This document shows, piece after piece, positions 1 to 7,645 of a stretch of 25,246 bases of DNA. The DNA comes from an uncultured Flavobacterium sp. (lineage in GTDB: Bacteria > Bacteroidota > Bacteroidia > Flavobacteriales > Flavobacteriaceae), in contig NZ_CALBSN010000042.1 in NCBI RefSeq assembly GCF_937967675.1, positions 1 to 25,246 on the forward strand, given 5' to 3'. The notes beneath the pieces are model-generated. The model was not told the DNA's origin. It did not search any database and was given only the letters and a program-made list of their open reading frames with translations. Both the position numbers and the translations under genes were made by a program. Numbering within the stretch: the stretch's first letter is position 1; every line of letters starts with the position of its first letter.

Positions 1-140
1 TAGACGAATATTTTTATTCTGACAATTGGTGTTTTATTGAATGGCCAGAAAAAACGCCAAACTTAATTCCAATTGACCATGCGAGTATTTCCATTAAAAT
101 TTTACCAAATGGTAAACGTGAACTAACACTCAAAAATTAA
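1..140 (+). CDS. tsaE: TsaE, C-terminal end (tRNA t6A synthesis ATPase), truncated by window edge
   Basis: Only the last 45 codons are in the window; the reading frame starts at base 3 and ends with TAA at 138-140. The translated tail contains CFIEWPEKTPNLIP followed by a short beta-rich end (ISIKILPNGKRELTL), which matches the C-terminus of TsaE, where the E-W-P-E-K stretch after the ATPase core is characteristic. TsaE is the P-loop ATPase that works with TsaB and TsaD to make the threonylcarbamoyl adenosine modification at A37 of ANN-decoding tRNAs in the cytoplasm. The Walker A part lies outside the window, so the call rests on the tail alone. A strong terminator follows immediately, so this gene ends its transcription unit before ald. 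Confidence 0.72.
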   Translation, partial: DEYFYSDNWCFIEWPEKTPNLIPIDHASISIKILPNGKRELTLKN

Positions 141-147
141 ATACATA

Positions 148-183
148 AGAGAATAGAAAATCAACTTCTATTCTCTTTTTTTT
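148..183 (+). terminator. Rho-independent terminator after tsaE
   Basis: A perfect 11-bp stem, AGAGAATAGAA (148-158) with TTCTATTCTCT (166-176), around a 7-nt loop, is followed by a run of T to 183. It lies 8 bp after the tsaE stop codon. Confidence 0.9.
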
Positions 184-242
184 GTGAATCTATTTCCCAA
201 GTCTAAAATTATTCCTAATTTAGAACCTCAAAATCAAAAGTA

Positions 243-1439
243 ATGTCGATATACACTCCTTTTTCTGCTTCACAATTGCTTCCACAAGAAGAAAAAATTG
301 AAGTAGCGCGTCATAAAAGCGAATTATTCATAGGAATTCCAAAAGAAACATCCTATCAAGAAAGAAGAATTTGCTTAACACCAGATGCGGTTTCTTCATT
401 AGTTTCGCACGGACATCGCGTAATGTTAGAATCAGGAGCTGGAGAAACTTCAAGTTATACAGACAAAGAATACAGCGATGCAGGTGCCGAAATTACGCAA
501 GACACCAAAAAAGTTTTGGGTTGCCCAATGATTTTAAAAGTAGAACCACCTACTCTAGCCGAAATTGAAATGATGAATCCGCAAACGATTGTTATTTCGG
601 CTATTCAATTAAAAACGCAGAAAAAAGAATATTTTGAAGCTTTAGCAACTAAAAGAATTACTGCTTTAGCATTTGAATTTATAAAAGACGAAGATGGTTC
701 GTATCCAGCAGTAAAATCGTTATCTGAAATTGCAGGAACTGCTTCCATATTAGTTGCTTCCGAATTAATGATTGGTGAGAACATCGGAAAAGGTTTACTT
801 TTTGGAAATATCACCGGAGTTCCACCAACAAAAGTTGTCATCATTGGCGCTGGAACTGTTGGTGAATATGCCGCTAGAACCGCTTTAGGATTAGGTGCTC
901 ATGTAAAAGTCTTCGATAATTCGATTACCAAATTACGTCGTTTACAAAACACCTTAAATCAAAGAATTTTTACTTCCACCATTCAAGAAAAATCGCTTTT
1001 AAAAGCATTAAGACGTTGTGATGTTGCTATTGGCGCTATGAAAGGAAAAAACAGAGCTCCAGTTGTAGTTACAGAAACTATGGTCGAACATATGAAAAAA
1101 GGGGCTGTAATTGTAGATGTGAGTATTGATACGGGTGGTTGTTTTGAAACTTCCGAGGTCACTACACATGAAAAACCAACTTTCATTAAAAATGGAGTAA
1201 TTCATTATTGTGTGCCGAATATTCCTTCTCGATATTCTAAAACAGCATCTATGTCTATTAGTAATATTATTTCCCCTTTCTTATTACAAATTGCAGATGA
1301 TGGTGGGATTGAAAGTGCTATCCGTTGCAATAGAGGTTTGAAAAACGGAATTTACAGCTATCACGGCTTATTAACTAATAAAGCGATTGCAGATTGGTTT
1401 AATTTAGAATATCGCGATATCAATTTGATTGTTTTTTAA
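243..1439 (+). CDS. ald: Alanine dehydrogenase (AlaDH/PNT family)
   Basis: This 398-aa cytoplasmic enzyme is expected to interconvert L-alanine and pyruvate plus ammonia with NAD+. Visible landmarks are the N-terminal GIPKE (31-35) and RRICLTP (41-47) with the substrate-binding Arg, the Lys in ILKVEPP (K99), the NAD-binding glycine motif GAGTVG (202-207), the SIDTGGCFETS segment with the catalytic Asp (D296), and HYCVPNIPSR (321-330). About 29 residues precede the usual start of the family, so the protein is longer than the roughly 370-aa norm. By eye the position of the family's catalytic His (His96 in the well-studied enzymes, in a context like YLHLA) is occupied by Gln (IQLK, Q122). This could be a Bacteroidetes subfamily feature or point to altered activity. 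No TAnnTTTG promoter is obvious in the 60 bp between the terminator and the ATG. Confidence 0.88.
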   Translation: MSIYTPFSASQLLPQEEKIEVARHKSELFIGIPKETSYQERRICLTPDAVSSLVSHGHRVMLESGAGETSSYTDKEYSDAGAEITQDTKKVLGCPMILKVEPPTLAEIEMMNPQTIVISAIQLKTQKKEYFEALATKRITALAFEFIKDEDGSYPAVKSLSEIAGTASILVASELMIGENIGKGLLFGNITGVPPTKVVIIGAGTVGEYAARTALGLGAHVKVFDNSITKLRRLQNTLNQRIFTSTIQEKSLLKALRRCDVAIGAMKGKNRAPVVVTETMVEHMKKGAVIVDVSIDTGGCFETSEVTTHEKPTFIKNGVIHYCVPNIPSRYSKTASMSISNIISPFLLQIADDGGIESAIRCNRGLKNGIYSYHGLLTNKAIADWFNLEYRDINLIVF

Positions 1440-1474
1440 AGTTAAAATCTAGGGACTATGTGTGTAATTTAAAC

Positions 1475-1482
1475 TAAATTTG
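1475..1482 (+). promoter_or_regulatory. Putative -7 element for the DUF4258-like gene
   Basis: TAAATTTG fits the Bacteroidetes -7 consensus TAnnTTTG and lies 16 bp before the ATG at 1499. No clear -33 TTG is present at the expected distance, so the site is only moderately supported. Confidence 0.45.
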
Positions 1483-1498
1483 CACAAAATTATAATTT

Positions 1499-1885
1499 AT
1501 GAAGTTTCAGTTTCGTTTAGCATACTATTTATTTGGCATATTTTTAGGAGGAGTTTTTGTTATGTGGTTTTTAAAAGCTAAAGCCGATGACAAAGGGGTT
1601 GAGTTTTGTTACTTGCCTAATTGCCGAGTTTTAAAAGATTTAAGAAGCAAATCATTAGAAATTGATTCTTTAGCAAAACAATCGTTAGATGCAAAATGGG
1701 TTACTTTAGAAGATATACGTCAAAGTTTACGCTATGGTGATGTAGATTTTTCAAAAAGTAATGAAGCTTATAGAAAAGGTAAGATTTATGTTATTGAAGG
1801 TAGAACTTCTAAAAATGAAGAGATTACGATTACAATGGTTAATTATACCAACAAAGTCTTATTAGAAAAGATAGAAAAAAAGTAA
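1499..1885 (+). CDS. DUF4258-like small membrane-anchored protein
   Basis: This 128-aa protein has one N-terminal hydrophobic segment (about residues 7-26, ending in FVMWFLKAKA), followed by a soluble domain that should lie outside the membrane. The segment WVTLEDIRQSLRYGDVDF and the following strand KIYVIEGRTSKNEEITITMVN resemble the helix-plus-beta layout of DUF4258 proteins, a family distantly related to toxin-like BrnT/RelE folds; no biochemical role is established. Two Cys residues (C38, C43, context FCYLPNCRVL) follow the membrane helix and could form a disulphide. It stands alone, with its own putative promoter, between ald and a tRNA gene. The family assignment is from recall of flavobacterial relatives and is moderate; membrane anchoring is directly visible. 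Confidence 0.6.
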   Translation: MKFQFRLAYYLFGIFLGGVFVMWFLKAKADDKGVEFCYLPNCRVLKDLRSKSLEIDSLAKQSLDAKWVTLEDIRQSLRYGDVDFSKSNEAYRKGKIYVIEGRTSKNEEITITMVNYTNKVLLEKIEKK

Positions 1886-1903
1886 TTTTTTTTACCGAAA
1901 CAC

Positions 1904-1933
1904 TTGCAGAAACAAATATTCCTTGTATATTTG
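1904..1933 (+). promoter_or_regulatory. Promoter of tRNA-Val
   Basis: TTG (1904-1906), 19 bp spacer, then TATATTTG (1926-1933): a close match to the Bacteroidetes sigma-A promoter TTTG-N19-TAnnTTTG. The expected start is around 1940, about 29 nt before the mature tRNA 5' end. Confidence 0.75.
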
Positions 1934-1968
1934 CACTCGCAACACTGTAATAGTAAAGCACTTTATTG

Positions 1969-2046
1969 GGGCGATTAGCTCAGCTGGTTCAGAGCACCTC
2001 GTTTACACCGAGGGGGTCGGGGGTTCGAACCCCTCATCGCCCACCA
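1969..2046 (+). tRNA. tRNA-Val (anticodon UAC)
   Basis: The cloverleaf is complete. The acceptor stem is GGGCGAT (1969-1975) with ATCGCCC, the D arm is GCTC...GAGC, the anticodon stem CCTCG/CGAGG encloses the loop TTTACAC with anticodon TAC, and the T arm is GGGGG-TTCGAAC-CCCTC (one G-U pair). The discriminator is A and the CCA end is encoded (2044-2046). Anticodon TAC reads valine GUA/GUG codons. Confidence 0.97.
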
Positions 2047-2051
2047 AAATT

Positions 2052-2083
2052 AAATCCTACAGAAATGTAGGATTTTTTGTTTT
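2052..2083 (+). terminator. Terminator of tRNA-Val
   Basis: A 10-bp perfect stem, AAATCCTACA (2052-2061) with TGTAGGATTT (2066-2075), has a GAAA tetraloop and is followed by a T-rich tail. Confidence 0.88.
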
Positions 2084-2104
2084 ATTGATATTTATATCAA
2101 ACCA

Positions 2105-2132
2105 TAAAAAAAATCCCGCATTAGCGGGATTT
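2105..2132 (-). terminator. Terminator of the proline dehydrogenase gene
   Basis: The perfect 9-bp stem AAATCCCGC (2111-2119) / GCGGGATTT (2124-2132) has a 4-nt loop. On the minus strand it is followed by a T run (A run at 2105-2113 on the plus strand). It sits just past the stop codon of the minus-strand gene. Confidence 0.88.
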
Positions 2133-2137
2133 TATAA

Positions 2138-3304
2138 TTATAATTTTCTTCTTTCTTTTTCTTTCTTAATCAATGTTAGTTCTCGACTAGTTTGACCGGC
2201 TACAGATGTGTTTTCTTCTGCTCTTCTTATCAAATAAGGCATAACGTCTCTAACTGGTCCAAAAGGTAAATATTTTGCAACATTGTATCCTTCTGCGGCT
2301 AAGTTAAAACTGATGTTATCGCTCATTCCTAATAATTGTCCGAAGAAAATACGTTTATCATTTTTAGCAATTCCTTTTTCTTGCATCAATTGCATCAATT
2401 TGTATGAACTTTCTTCGTTGTGAGTTCCTGCAAAAACAACCATTTTATCAATATGCTCAACCATATAAGCTACAGTAGTATCATAATTAATATCTGTTGC
2501 TTCTTTAGATTCACAAATTGGCGATTTTTGTCCACGCTCTGCTGCTCTTTCATTTTCTTTTTCCATATAAGCGCCACGAACCAATTTCATTCCAATGTAA
2601 AATCCTTCTGCTTTTGCTTGTTCGTGAAGATTTTTTAAATAATCTAATCGATCCCAACGATACATTTGCAATGTATTAAAAACAATTGCTTTTTGTTTGT
2701 TGTATTTACGCATCATATCGGTTACAATAGCATCTGCAGCATCTTGCATCCAACTTTCTTCTGCATCAATCAATAATAAAACATCTTTTTCAAATGCTGT
2801 TTTACAAGCAATATCAAAACGTTCGATTACACGATTCCATTCTTTTTGTTCGTTTTCTGTCAAATGAGCTTTATCTCCTATTTTTTCGTATAGTGCTAAA
2901 CGTCCAAATCCAGTTGGTTTAAATACTGCAAACGGAATCGCTTCTCTTTCTCTAGCAAATTCAATTGTTTTTAAAGTCATGTTCAAAGCTGCATCAAATT
3001 GTACCTCTTCCTCCTTACCTTCAACTGAATAATCTAAAACCGAAGAAACTCCTTTTGTATACATTTTATCTACTACACGAAGGCAATCATTCTCGTTAAC
3101 ACCACCACAAAAGTGATCAAAAACAGTAGAACGGATCAATCCTTCAACTGGCAAATGAGCTTTTAAAGCAAAATTAGTAACTGCTGTTCCAATTTTGACT
3201 AGAGGCTGACTATCGATTAATTTGAATAAAAAATAAGCTCTTTCTAACTCGGTGTCACTTTTTAAAGCAAAAGCAACTTCTGTATTATTAAATAGTGTGT
3301 TCAT
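2138..3304 (-). CDS. Proline dehydrogenase (PRODH, PutA-type TIM barrel)
   Basis: This 388-aa flavoenzyme oxidises L-proline to pyrroline-5-carboxylate and passes electrons to the quinone pool, the first step in using proline as carbon and nitrogen source. Diagnostic motifs are LIDAEESW (178-185), the FAD/proline-binding GMKLVRGAYMEKE (238-250), FAGTHNEES (291-299), and the C-terminal YLPFGPVRDVMPYLIRRAEEN (from residue 345) with the two conserved Arg that hold the substrate carboxylate. It is a monofunctional enzyme; the P5C dehydrogenase half of PutA is absent here. I start it at MNTLFNNTEV (ATG at 3304); an in-frame ATG 12 codons upstream would place the promoter-like TATATTTG inside the gene. 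It is divergent from aroB. Confidence 0.93.
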   Translation of the reverse strand: MNTLFNNTEVAFALKSDTELERAYFLFKLIDSQPLVKIGTAVTNFALKAHLPVEGLIRSTVFDHFCGGVNENDCLRVVDKMYTKGVSSVLDYSVEGKEEEVQFDAALNMTLKTIEFAREREAIPFAVFKPTGFGRLALYEKIGDKAHLTENEQKEWNRVIERFDIACKTAFEKDVLLLIDAEESWMQDAADAIVTDMMRKYNKQKAIVFNTLQMYRWDRLDYLKNLHEQAKAEGFYIGMKLVRGAYMEKENERAAERGQKSPICESKEATDINYDTTVAYMVEHIDKMVVFAGTHNEESSYKLMQLMQEKGIAKNDKRIFFGQLLGMSDNISFNLAAEGYNVAKYLPFGPVRDVMPYLIRRAEENTSVAGQTSRELTLIKKEKERRKL

Positions 3305-3326
3305 TGTGTTTTGTAATAAAGTGATA

Positions 3327-3334
3327 CAAATATA
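3327..3334 (-). promoter_or_regulatory. Putative -7 element of proline dehydrogenase gene
   Basis: On the minus strand TATATTTG matches TAnnTTTG and lies 22 bp before the chosen ATG (3304). No good -33 element is seen. Confidence 0.5.
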
Positions 3335-3398
3335 CGCCACAGTTATCGAATAATAAATAAAAAATGACGTATTTTGCAGTCAAATTTTACACATTTTC

Positions 3399-4466
3399 AT
3401 GCAAACCATACAAGCAACTAATTATTCCGTATTTTTTAATGAAACAGGCTATGAAAAATTAGCTTCGTATCTTGTTCCAACGCATTATTCTAAAATTTTT
3501 ATTTTGGTTGACGAAAATACTTCGCAGTATTGTTTACCTCATTTATTAAATAATTTGGCAACAGAAATTGAAATTGAAATCATTGAATTAGAAGCAGGTG
3601 AAAGTCATAAAAATATAGGAACTTGCACCGAAGTCTGGGCTGCTTTGTCTGAATTAGGTGCCGATAGAAAAAGCCTCATCATCAATTTAGGTGGTGGCGT
3701 AATTTCTGATTTAGGCGGATTTGTAGCTTGTACTTTTAAAAGAGGAATTGATTTTATCAATATTCCAACAACTCTTCTTTCAATGGTTGACGCTTCAATT
3801 GGTGGGAAAAATGGGGTTGATTTAGGTAATTTAAAAAATCAAATCGGGATTATTCGCGAACCTAAAGCTGTAATTATTGATACTGAATTTTTAAGTACTT
3901 TATCGCAAAGAGAAATGCGCTCCGGATTAGCTGAAATGTTAAAACATGGATTGATTTTCGATAAGAATTATTGGGATAATTTTAAAAATCTAAATGATTT
4001 AAGTACAGATGATTTGAATGAGTTAATTTACCAATCTATTCAAATAAAAAATACTATTGTTTGTGAAGATTTAACTGAAAATGGCATCCGAAAAGCACTT
4101 AATTTTGGACATACTTTAGGTCATGGAATCGAAAGCTATTTCTTAGAAAACGAAAACAAAACTAGTTTACTTCACGGTGAAGCAATTGCTGCAGGAATGA
4201 TTTTAGAAAGCTATATTTCTAAAGAAAAAGGATTACTAAGTAATGAAGAGTATCACGAAATTAAATACATCATAAACGATATTTTTGAACGTATTGAATT
4301 CGATGAAATCGATATCAATCAAATCATTGAGCTATTGATTTACGATAAGAAAAATGAATTCGGAAAAGTACAATTTGTCTTACTTGATGGAATCGGAAAA
4401 ATCAAAATCAATCAAGAAGCAGACAACGAATTGATTTTCAAGGCGTTTGAAGATTATACTGTCTGA
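3399..4466 (+). CDS. aroB: 3-dehydroquinate synthase
   Basis: This 355-aa cytoplasmic enzyme converts DAHP to 3-dehydroquinate, the second step of the shikimate pathway to aromatic amino acids, using NAD+ and a divalent metal. The NAD-binding GGGVISDLGGFVA (98-110), the active-site block PTTLLSMVDASIGGKNGVD (123-141), and the metal ligands E179 (SGLAEMLKHG), H238 (NFGHTLGHG) and H259 (LLHGEA) are all present. Length is normal for the family. The ATG lies 94 bp from the divergent proline dehydrogenase start; the gene stands alone, with the 298-bp speA leader region after it. Confidence 0.95.
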   Translation: MQTIQATNYSVFFNETGYEKLASYLVPTHYSKIFILVDENTSQYCLPHLLNNLATEIEIEIIELEAGESHKNIGTCTEVWAALSELGADRKSLIINLGGGVISDLGGFVACTFKRGIDFINIPTTLLSMVDASIGGKNGVDLGNLKNQIGIIREPKAVIIDTEFLSTLSQREMRSGLAEMLKHGLIFDKNYWDNFKNLNDLSTDDLNELIYQSIQIKNTIVCEDLTENGIRKALNFGHTLGHGIESYFLENENKTSLLHGEAIAAGMILESYISKEKGLLSNEEYHEIKYIINDIFERIEFDEIDINQIIELLIYDKKNEFGKVQFVLLDGIGKIKINQEADNELIFKAFEDYTV

Positions 4467-4509
4467 TTATTTTTTTAAATTTTCTTTAAATAATAGCCAT
4501 TTTATTTTT

Positions 4510-4517
4510 TAACTTTG
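4510..4517 (+). promoter_or_regulatory. Consensus -7 element upstream of the speA leader
   Basis: TAACTTTG (followed by CAC) is an ideal Bacteroidetes -7 element. The predicted start falls within a few bases of 4524, giving a leader of about 240 nt before arginine decarboxylase. The -33 region is only T-rich. The rest of the 4467-4764 gap is AT-rich and shows no obvious terminator or known riboswitch. Confidence 0.6.
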
Positions 4518-4522
4518 CACCC

Positions 4523-4702
4523 ATGAAAGAAAACAACTATACGAACAATTTCAACAGAATTCTTAGCAATAGGAATGCTGACTTATCTATTATTGATCGT
4601 TTGTTCTTTTCTATTTTTTGTTTTCATATAATTGATTTATTCGCGTTATCGAAAACTTTTAGTGAAAAACTATTAATTCGATTTGCAAATATTAGGGTTT
4701 GA
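4523..4702 (+). CDS. Possible small ORF in the speA leader (doubtful)
   Basis: An ATG at 4523 opens a 59-codon frame ending in TGA at 4700-4702. It begins almost exactly at the predicted transcription start, so its mRNA would be leaderless or nearly so. The peptide is K/N-rich at first and hydrophobic in the middle (LFFSIFCFHIIDLF). In the +1 frame the same DNA reads ISTEFLAIGMLTYLLLIVCS and on to a stop at 4629-4631, which looks more like a real membrane helix. A small membrane protein of about 35 aa interrupted by a frameshift after MKENNYTN is therefore possible. Neither version is recognised, and neither may be translated. Confidence 0.25.
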   Translation: MKENNYTNNFNRILSNRNADLSIIDRLFFSIFCFHIIDLFALSKTFSEKLLIRFANIRV

Positions 4703-4764
4703 AAATTAAGGTTTAAAACAGTAAAACATTTAAGCTTTTTTAATTTTTAATCTTATTTTTCAAA

Positions 4765-6174
4765 ATGAATACAAAATATTACGACTTAATTAATCAGACT
4801 TTTTACTTTCCACAGGAAGAATTTACTTTAAACAAAGACAATCTTCAATTTCATGGTATCGATTTAATGAAATTGGTAGAAGAATATGGTACTCCACTTA
4901 AGTTTACCTATTTACCAAAAATTTCTCAAAACATCAACCGAGCTAAAATGTGGTTTAGAAATTCAATGGAAAAACACGGCTATGAAGCCAAGTATTTCTA
5001 TTGCTATTGTACTAAAAGTTCGCATTTTGAATTCATTTTAAATGAAGCTTTAAAAAATAACATCCATATTGAAACCTCTTCTGCATTCGACATCAACATT
5101 GTTGAAAGTTTGATGGAACAAGGAAAAATCAATAAAAATACTTTTGTTGTATGTAACGGATTTAAACGCGATCAATATGTAGCCAATATTGCGCGTTTAA
5201 TCAATAACGGACATAAAAATACCATTCCTGTAATTGATAATTTTGAAGAATTAGATTTACTACAAGAAGAAATCGATGGAAAATTCAAAATCGGAATTCG
5301 TATTGCTGCTGAAGAAGAACCAAAATTTGAGTTTTATACGTCTCGTTTAGGAATTGGTTATAAGGACATTGTTCCTTTTTATAGAAAACAAATTGCTGAC
5401 AATAAGAAAGTGGAATTAAAAATGCTTCACTTCTTTATTAACGCTGGTATTCGTGACACTGCCTATTATTGGAACGAATTATTAAAATGTATGAAAGTGT
5501 ACATTGCTTTGAAAAAAGAATGTCCTTCTTTAGATAGTTTGAACATTGGTGGTGGATTCCCTATTAAAAATTCATTAGCTTTTGATTACGATTACCAATA
5601 TATGGTAGACGAAATCTTAAATCAAATCAAAATCGCTTGTGATGATGCAGAAGTTGCTGTTCCTCACATTTTTACAGAATTCGGCTCGTTTACTGTAGGT
5701 GAATCAGGTGGCGCTTTGTACCAAGTGTTGTACCAAAAGAAACAAAATGACAGAGAGAATTGGAACATGATTGATTCATCTTTTATCACTACTCTACCCG
5801 ATACTTGGGCAATCAACAAACGTTTTGTTATGATGGCGGTGAATCGCTGGAATGATACTTACGAACGGGTTTTACTTGGTGGATTAACTTGTGATGGAGA
5901 CGATTATTACAATTCGGAACAACACATGAATGCGGTTTATTTACCAAAATACAATAAAGAAAAACCATTATATATTGGATTCTTTAATACTGGAGCTTAT
6001 CAGGAAACCATTGGTGGTTTTGGAGGATTAAGTCATTGTATTTTACCACAACCAAAGCACATTTTAATTGATAAAGATAAAAACGGTATTATTGCAACCG
6101 AAGTATTTTCAGAGCAACAAAAAGCCGAAGATGTTTTAGAAATTTTAGGATACAACAAGAAAAAAGAACAATAA
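4765..6174 (+). CDS. speA: Biosynthetic arginine decarboxylase (fold III, PLP-dependent)
   Basis: This 469-aa enzyme is expected to decarboxylate arginine to agmatine with pyridoxal phosphate, the first step of polyamine synthesis. The Schiff-base lysine is K84 in YCTKSSHFEF, the phosphate-binding glycine loop is LNIGGGFP (259-266), and the Cys of TCDGDD (C376) supplies the catalytic residue of the second domain. GGFGGLSHCILPQPKH near the C-terminus is typical of the flavobacterial branch. It is shorter than the 630-aa E. coli SpeA, as usual in Bacteroidetes. The deoxyhypusine-synthase-like gene follows after 11 bp and is surely cotranscribed, which supports a polyamine role. Other decarboxylases of this fold accept ornithine, lysine or diaminopimelate, so the substrate is inferred from family and context. 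Confidence 0.88.
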   Translation: MNTKYYDLINQTFYFPQEEFTLNKDNLQFHGIDLMKLVEEYGTPLKFTYLPKISQNINRAKMWFRNSMEKHGYEAKYFYCYCTKSSHFEFILNEALKNNIHIETSSAFDINIVESLMEQGKINKNTFVVCNGFKRDQYVANIARLINNGHKNTIPVIDNFEELDLLQEEIDGKFKIGIRIAAEEEPKFEFYTSRLGIGYKDIVPFYRKQIADNKKVELKMLHFFINAGIRDTAYYWNELLKCMKVYIALKKECPSLDSLNIGGGFPIKNSLAFDYDYQYMVDEILNQIKIACDDAEVAVPHIFTEFGSFTVGESGGALYQVLYQKKQNDRENWNMIDSSFITTLPDTWAINKRFVMMAVNRWNDTYERVLLGGLTCDGDDYYNSEQHMNAVYLPKYNKEKPLYIGFFNTGAYQETIGGFGGLSHCILPQPKHILIDKDKNGIIATEVFSEQQKAEDVLEILGYNKKKEQ

Positions 6175-6185
6175 AATAAAAAGTA

Positions 6186-7160
6186 ATGAGCAAAGGACCA
6201 ATTAGTCAGTTTATCGAGAAACATTATCTTCATTTTAACTCTGCCGCTTTAGTAGATGCAGCAAAAGGATATGAAGAGCATTTATTAGACAACGGAAAAA
6301 TGATGATTACATTAGCGGGTGCCATGAGTACAGCTGAATTAGGAAAATCATTAGCCGAAATGATTCGTCAAGATAAAGTACATATTATTTCTTGTACTGG
6401 AGCTAATTTAGAAGAGGATATCATGAACTTGGTAGCTCATAATTCTTATAAAAGAGTTCCAAACTACAGAGATTTATCACCACAAGAAGAATGGGATTTA
6501 TTAGAAAACCATTACAACCGTGTAACCGATACTTGTATTCCTGAAGAAGAAGCTTTCAGAAGATTACAACAACATTTATACGATATATGGAACAATGCCG
6601 ATTCAAAAGGAGAACGTTATTTTCCACATGAATTCATGTACCAAATGATCAATTCAGGAGTTTTAGAGCAGTATTACGAAATCGATCCAAAAGATTCTTG
6701 GATGGTAGCTGCTGCTGAAAAGAATTTACCAATTGTAGTTCCAGGATGGGAAGACAGTACAATGGGTAATATTTTCGCTTCTTATTGTATTAAAGGTGAG
6801 TTTAAAGCTACAACTATGAAAAGTGGAGTTGAATACATGATGTGGTTAGCGGATTGGTACACGAAAAATTGCGAAGGAAAAGGAATTGGTTTCTTCCAAA
6901 TTGGTGGTGGTATTGCAGGAGACTTTCCTATTTGTGTAGTTCCGATGTTATATCAAGATATGGAAATGCATGATGTGCCATTTTGGAGCTATTTCTGCCA
7001 AATTTCTGACTCAACAACTAGTTATGGTTCGTACTCTGGAGCAGTTCCAAACGAAAAAATTACTTGGGGTAAATTAGATATTACAACGCCTAAATTTATC
7101 GTAGAGTCTGACGCTACGATAGTTGCGCCGTTGATGTTTGCTTATGTTTTAGGTTGGTAA
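6186..7160 (+). CDS. Deoxyhypusine-synthase-like protein (probable homospermidine-type aminobutyl transferase)
   Basis: This 324-aa NAD-dependent enzyme belongs to the deoxyhypusine synthase family. The family's active-site lysine is present (K296 in ITWGKLDIT), followed by the DATIVAPL block that closes the active site. The NAD-site glycine segment FFQIGGGIAGDFP and MITLAGAMSTA near residue 45 also match. Eukaryotic and archaeal members move the aminobutyl group of spermidine onto eIF5A/aIF5A. Bacteria have no such protein, and bacterial members are thought to move it onto putrescine, giving sym-homospermidine, a chemotaxonomic marker polyamine of Flavobacteriaceae. The tight pairing with arginine decarboxylase 11 bp upstream supports this. 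The substrate is inferred; no agmatine-to-putrescine enzyme lies between them. Confidence 0.85.
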   Translation: MSKGPISQFIEKHYLHFNSAALVDAAKGYEEHLLDNGKMMITLAGAMSTAELGKSLAEMIRQDKVHIISCTGANLEEDIMNLVAHNSYKRVPNYRDLSPQEEWDLLENHYNRVTDTCIPEEEAFRRLQQHLYDIWNNADSKGERYFPHEFMYQMINSGVLEQYYEIDPKDSWMVAAAEKNLPIVVPGWEDSTMGNIFASYCIKGEFKATTMKSGVEYMMWLADWYTKNCEGKGIGFFQIGGGIAGDFPICVVPMLYQDMEMHDVPFWSYFCQISDSTTSYGSYSGAVPNEKITWGKLDITTPKFIVESDATIVAPLMFAYVLGW

Positions 7161-7188
7161 AATTTTTGAAAAAAATATCAAATTTTAC

Positions 7189-7219
7189 TTGAAAATATAA
7201 GCTAAGGATATTACATTTG
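7189..7219 (+). promoter_or_regulatory. Promoter of the acidic 130-aa protein
   Basis: TTG (7189-7191), 20 bp, TACATTTG (7212-7219): a good Bacteroidetes promoter, 28 bp before the ATG at 7248. Confidence 0.65.
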
Positions 7220-7247
7220 AAGAAATTACAAGATTAAAACCTACCCA

Positions 7248-7640
7248 ATGAAAAGAGTTATTGTTGATTACGCTAAATTAACAAATGAAATCTTAACCTT
7301 ACTAGTTGAGAAGTTCCCCGACGGATATGACGATTCAGATGTTATTCGTTTTAAAAATGCTAAGAATGAAACGGTTGAAGCTGTAGAAGTTCGTACAGAA
7401 GATACAATTTACTTAGTAAAAGTAAGTACAAAGCTTGCAGATCGAATTGAAAATTACGACGAAGATGACATTATCGAAGATGATGTAGTTGTTGTACCAG
7501 ATGAAAAAATCGGAGCTCTTAAAGACTTAGATATTGAGGACGACGATGAAGACGATGATATTTCTAACGATTCAGATGATATTGAAGACTCAGAAGACGG
7601 AGATGACGATGATGCTGAGGAAGAAGACGATGAAGATTAA
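7248..7640 (+). CDS. Conserved acidic protein (often labelled 'DNA primase' in flavobacteria)
   Basis: This 130-aa protein has a folded N-terminal half (about 1-68: MKRVIVDYAKLTNEILTLLV, then KNAKNETVEAVEVRTEDTIYLVKVS) and a C-terminal tail from about residue 70 made almost entirely of Asp and Glu. I recall near-identical flavobacterial proteins annotated as 'DNA primase', but there is no primase motif, zinc site or Toprim fold here, so that name is not supported. The acidic tail could bind a basic protein or metal, or mimic nucleic acid. It has its own promoter and a strong terminator and is monocistronic. Function unknown. Confidence 0.8.
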   Translation: MKRVIVDYAKLTNEILTLLVEKFPDGYDDSDVIRFKNAKNETVEAVEVRTEDTIYLVKVSTKLADRIENYDEDDIIEDDVVVVPDEKIGALKDLDIEDDDEDDDISNDSDDIEDSEDGDDDDAEEEDDED

Positions 7641-7645
7641 TACAT

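Noticed and set aside
1923..2195. 90-codon open frame across the tRNA
   Set aside because: It runs through tRNA-Val and two terminators and is a chance frame.
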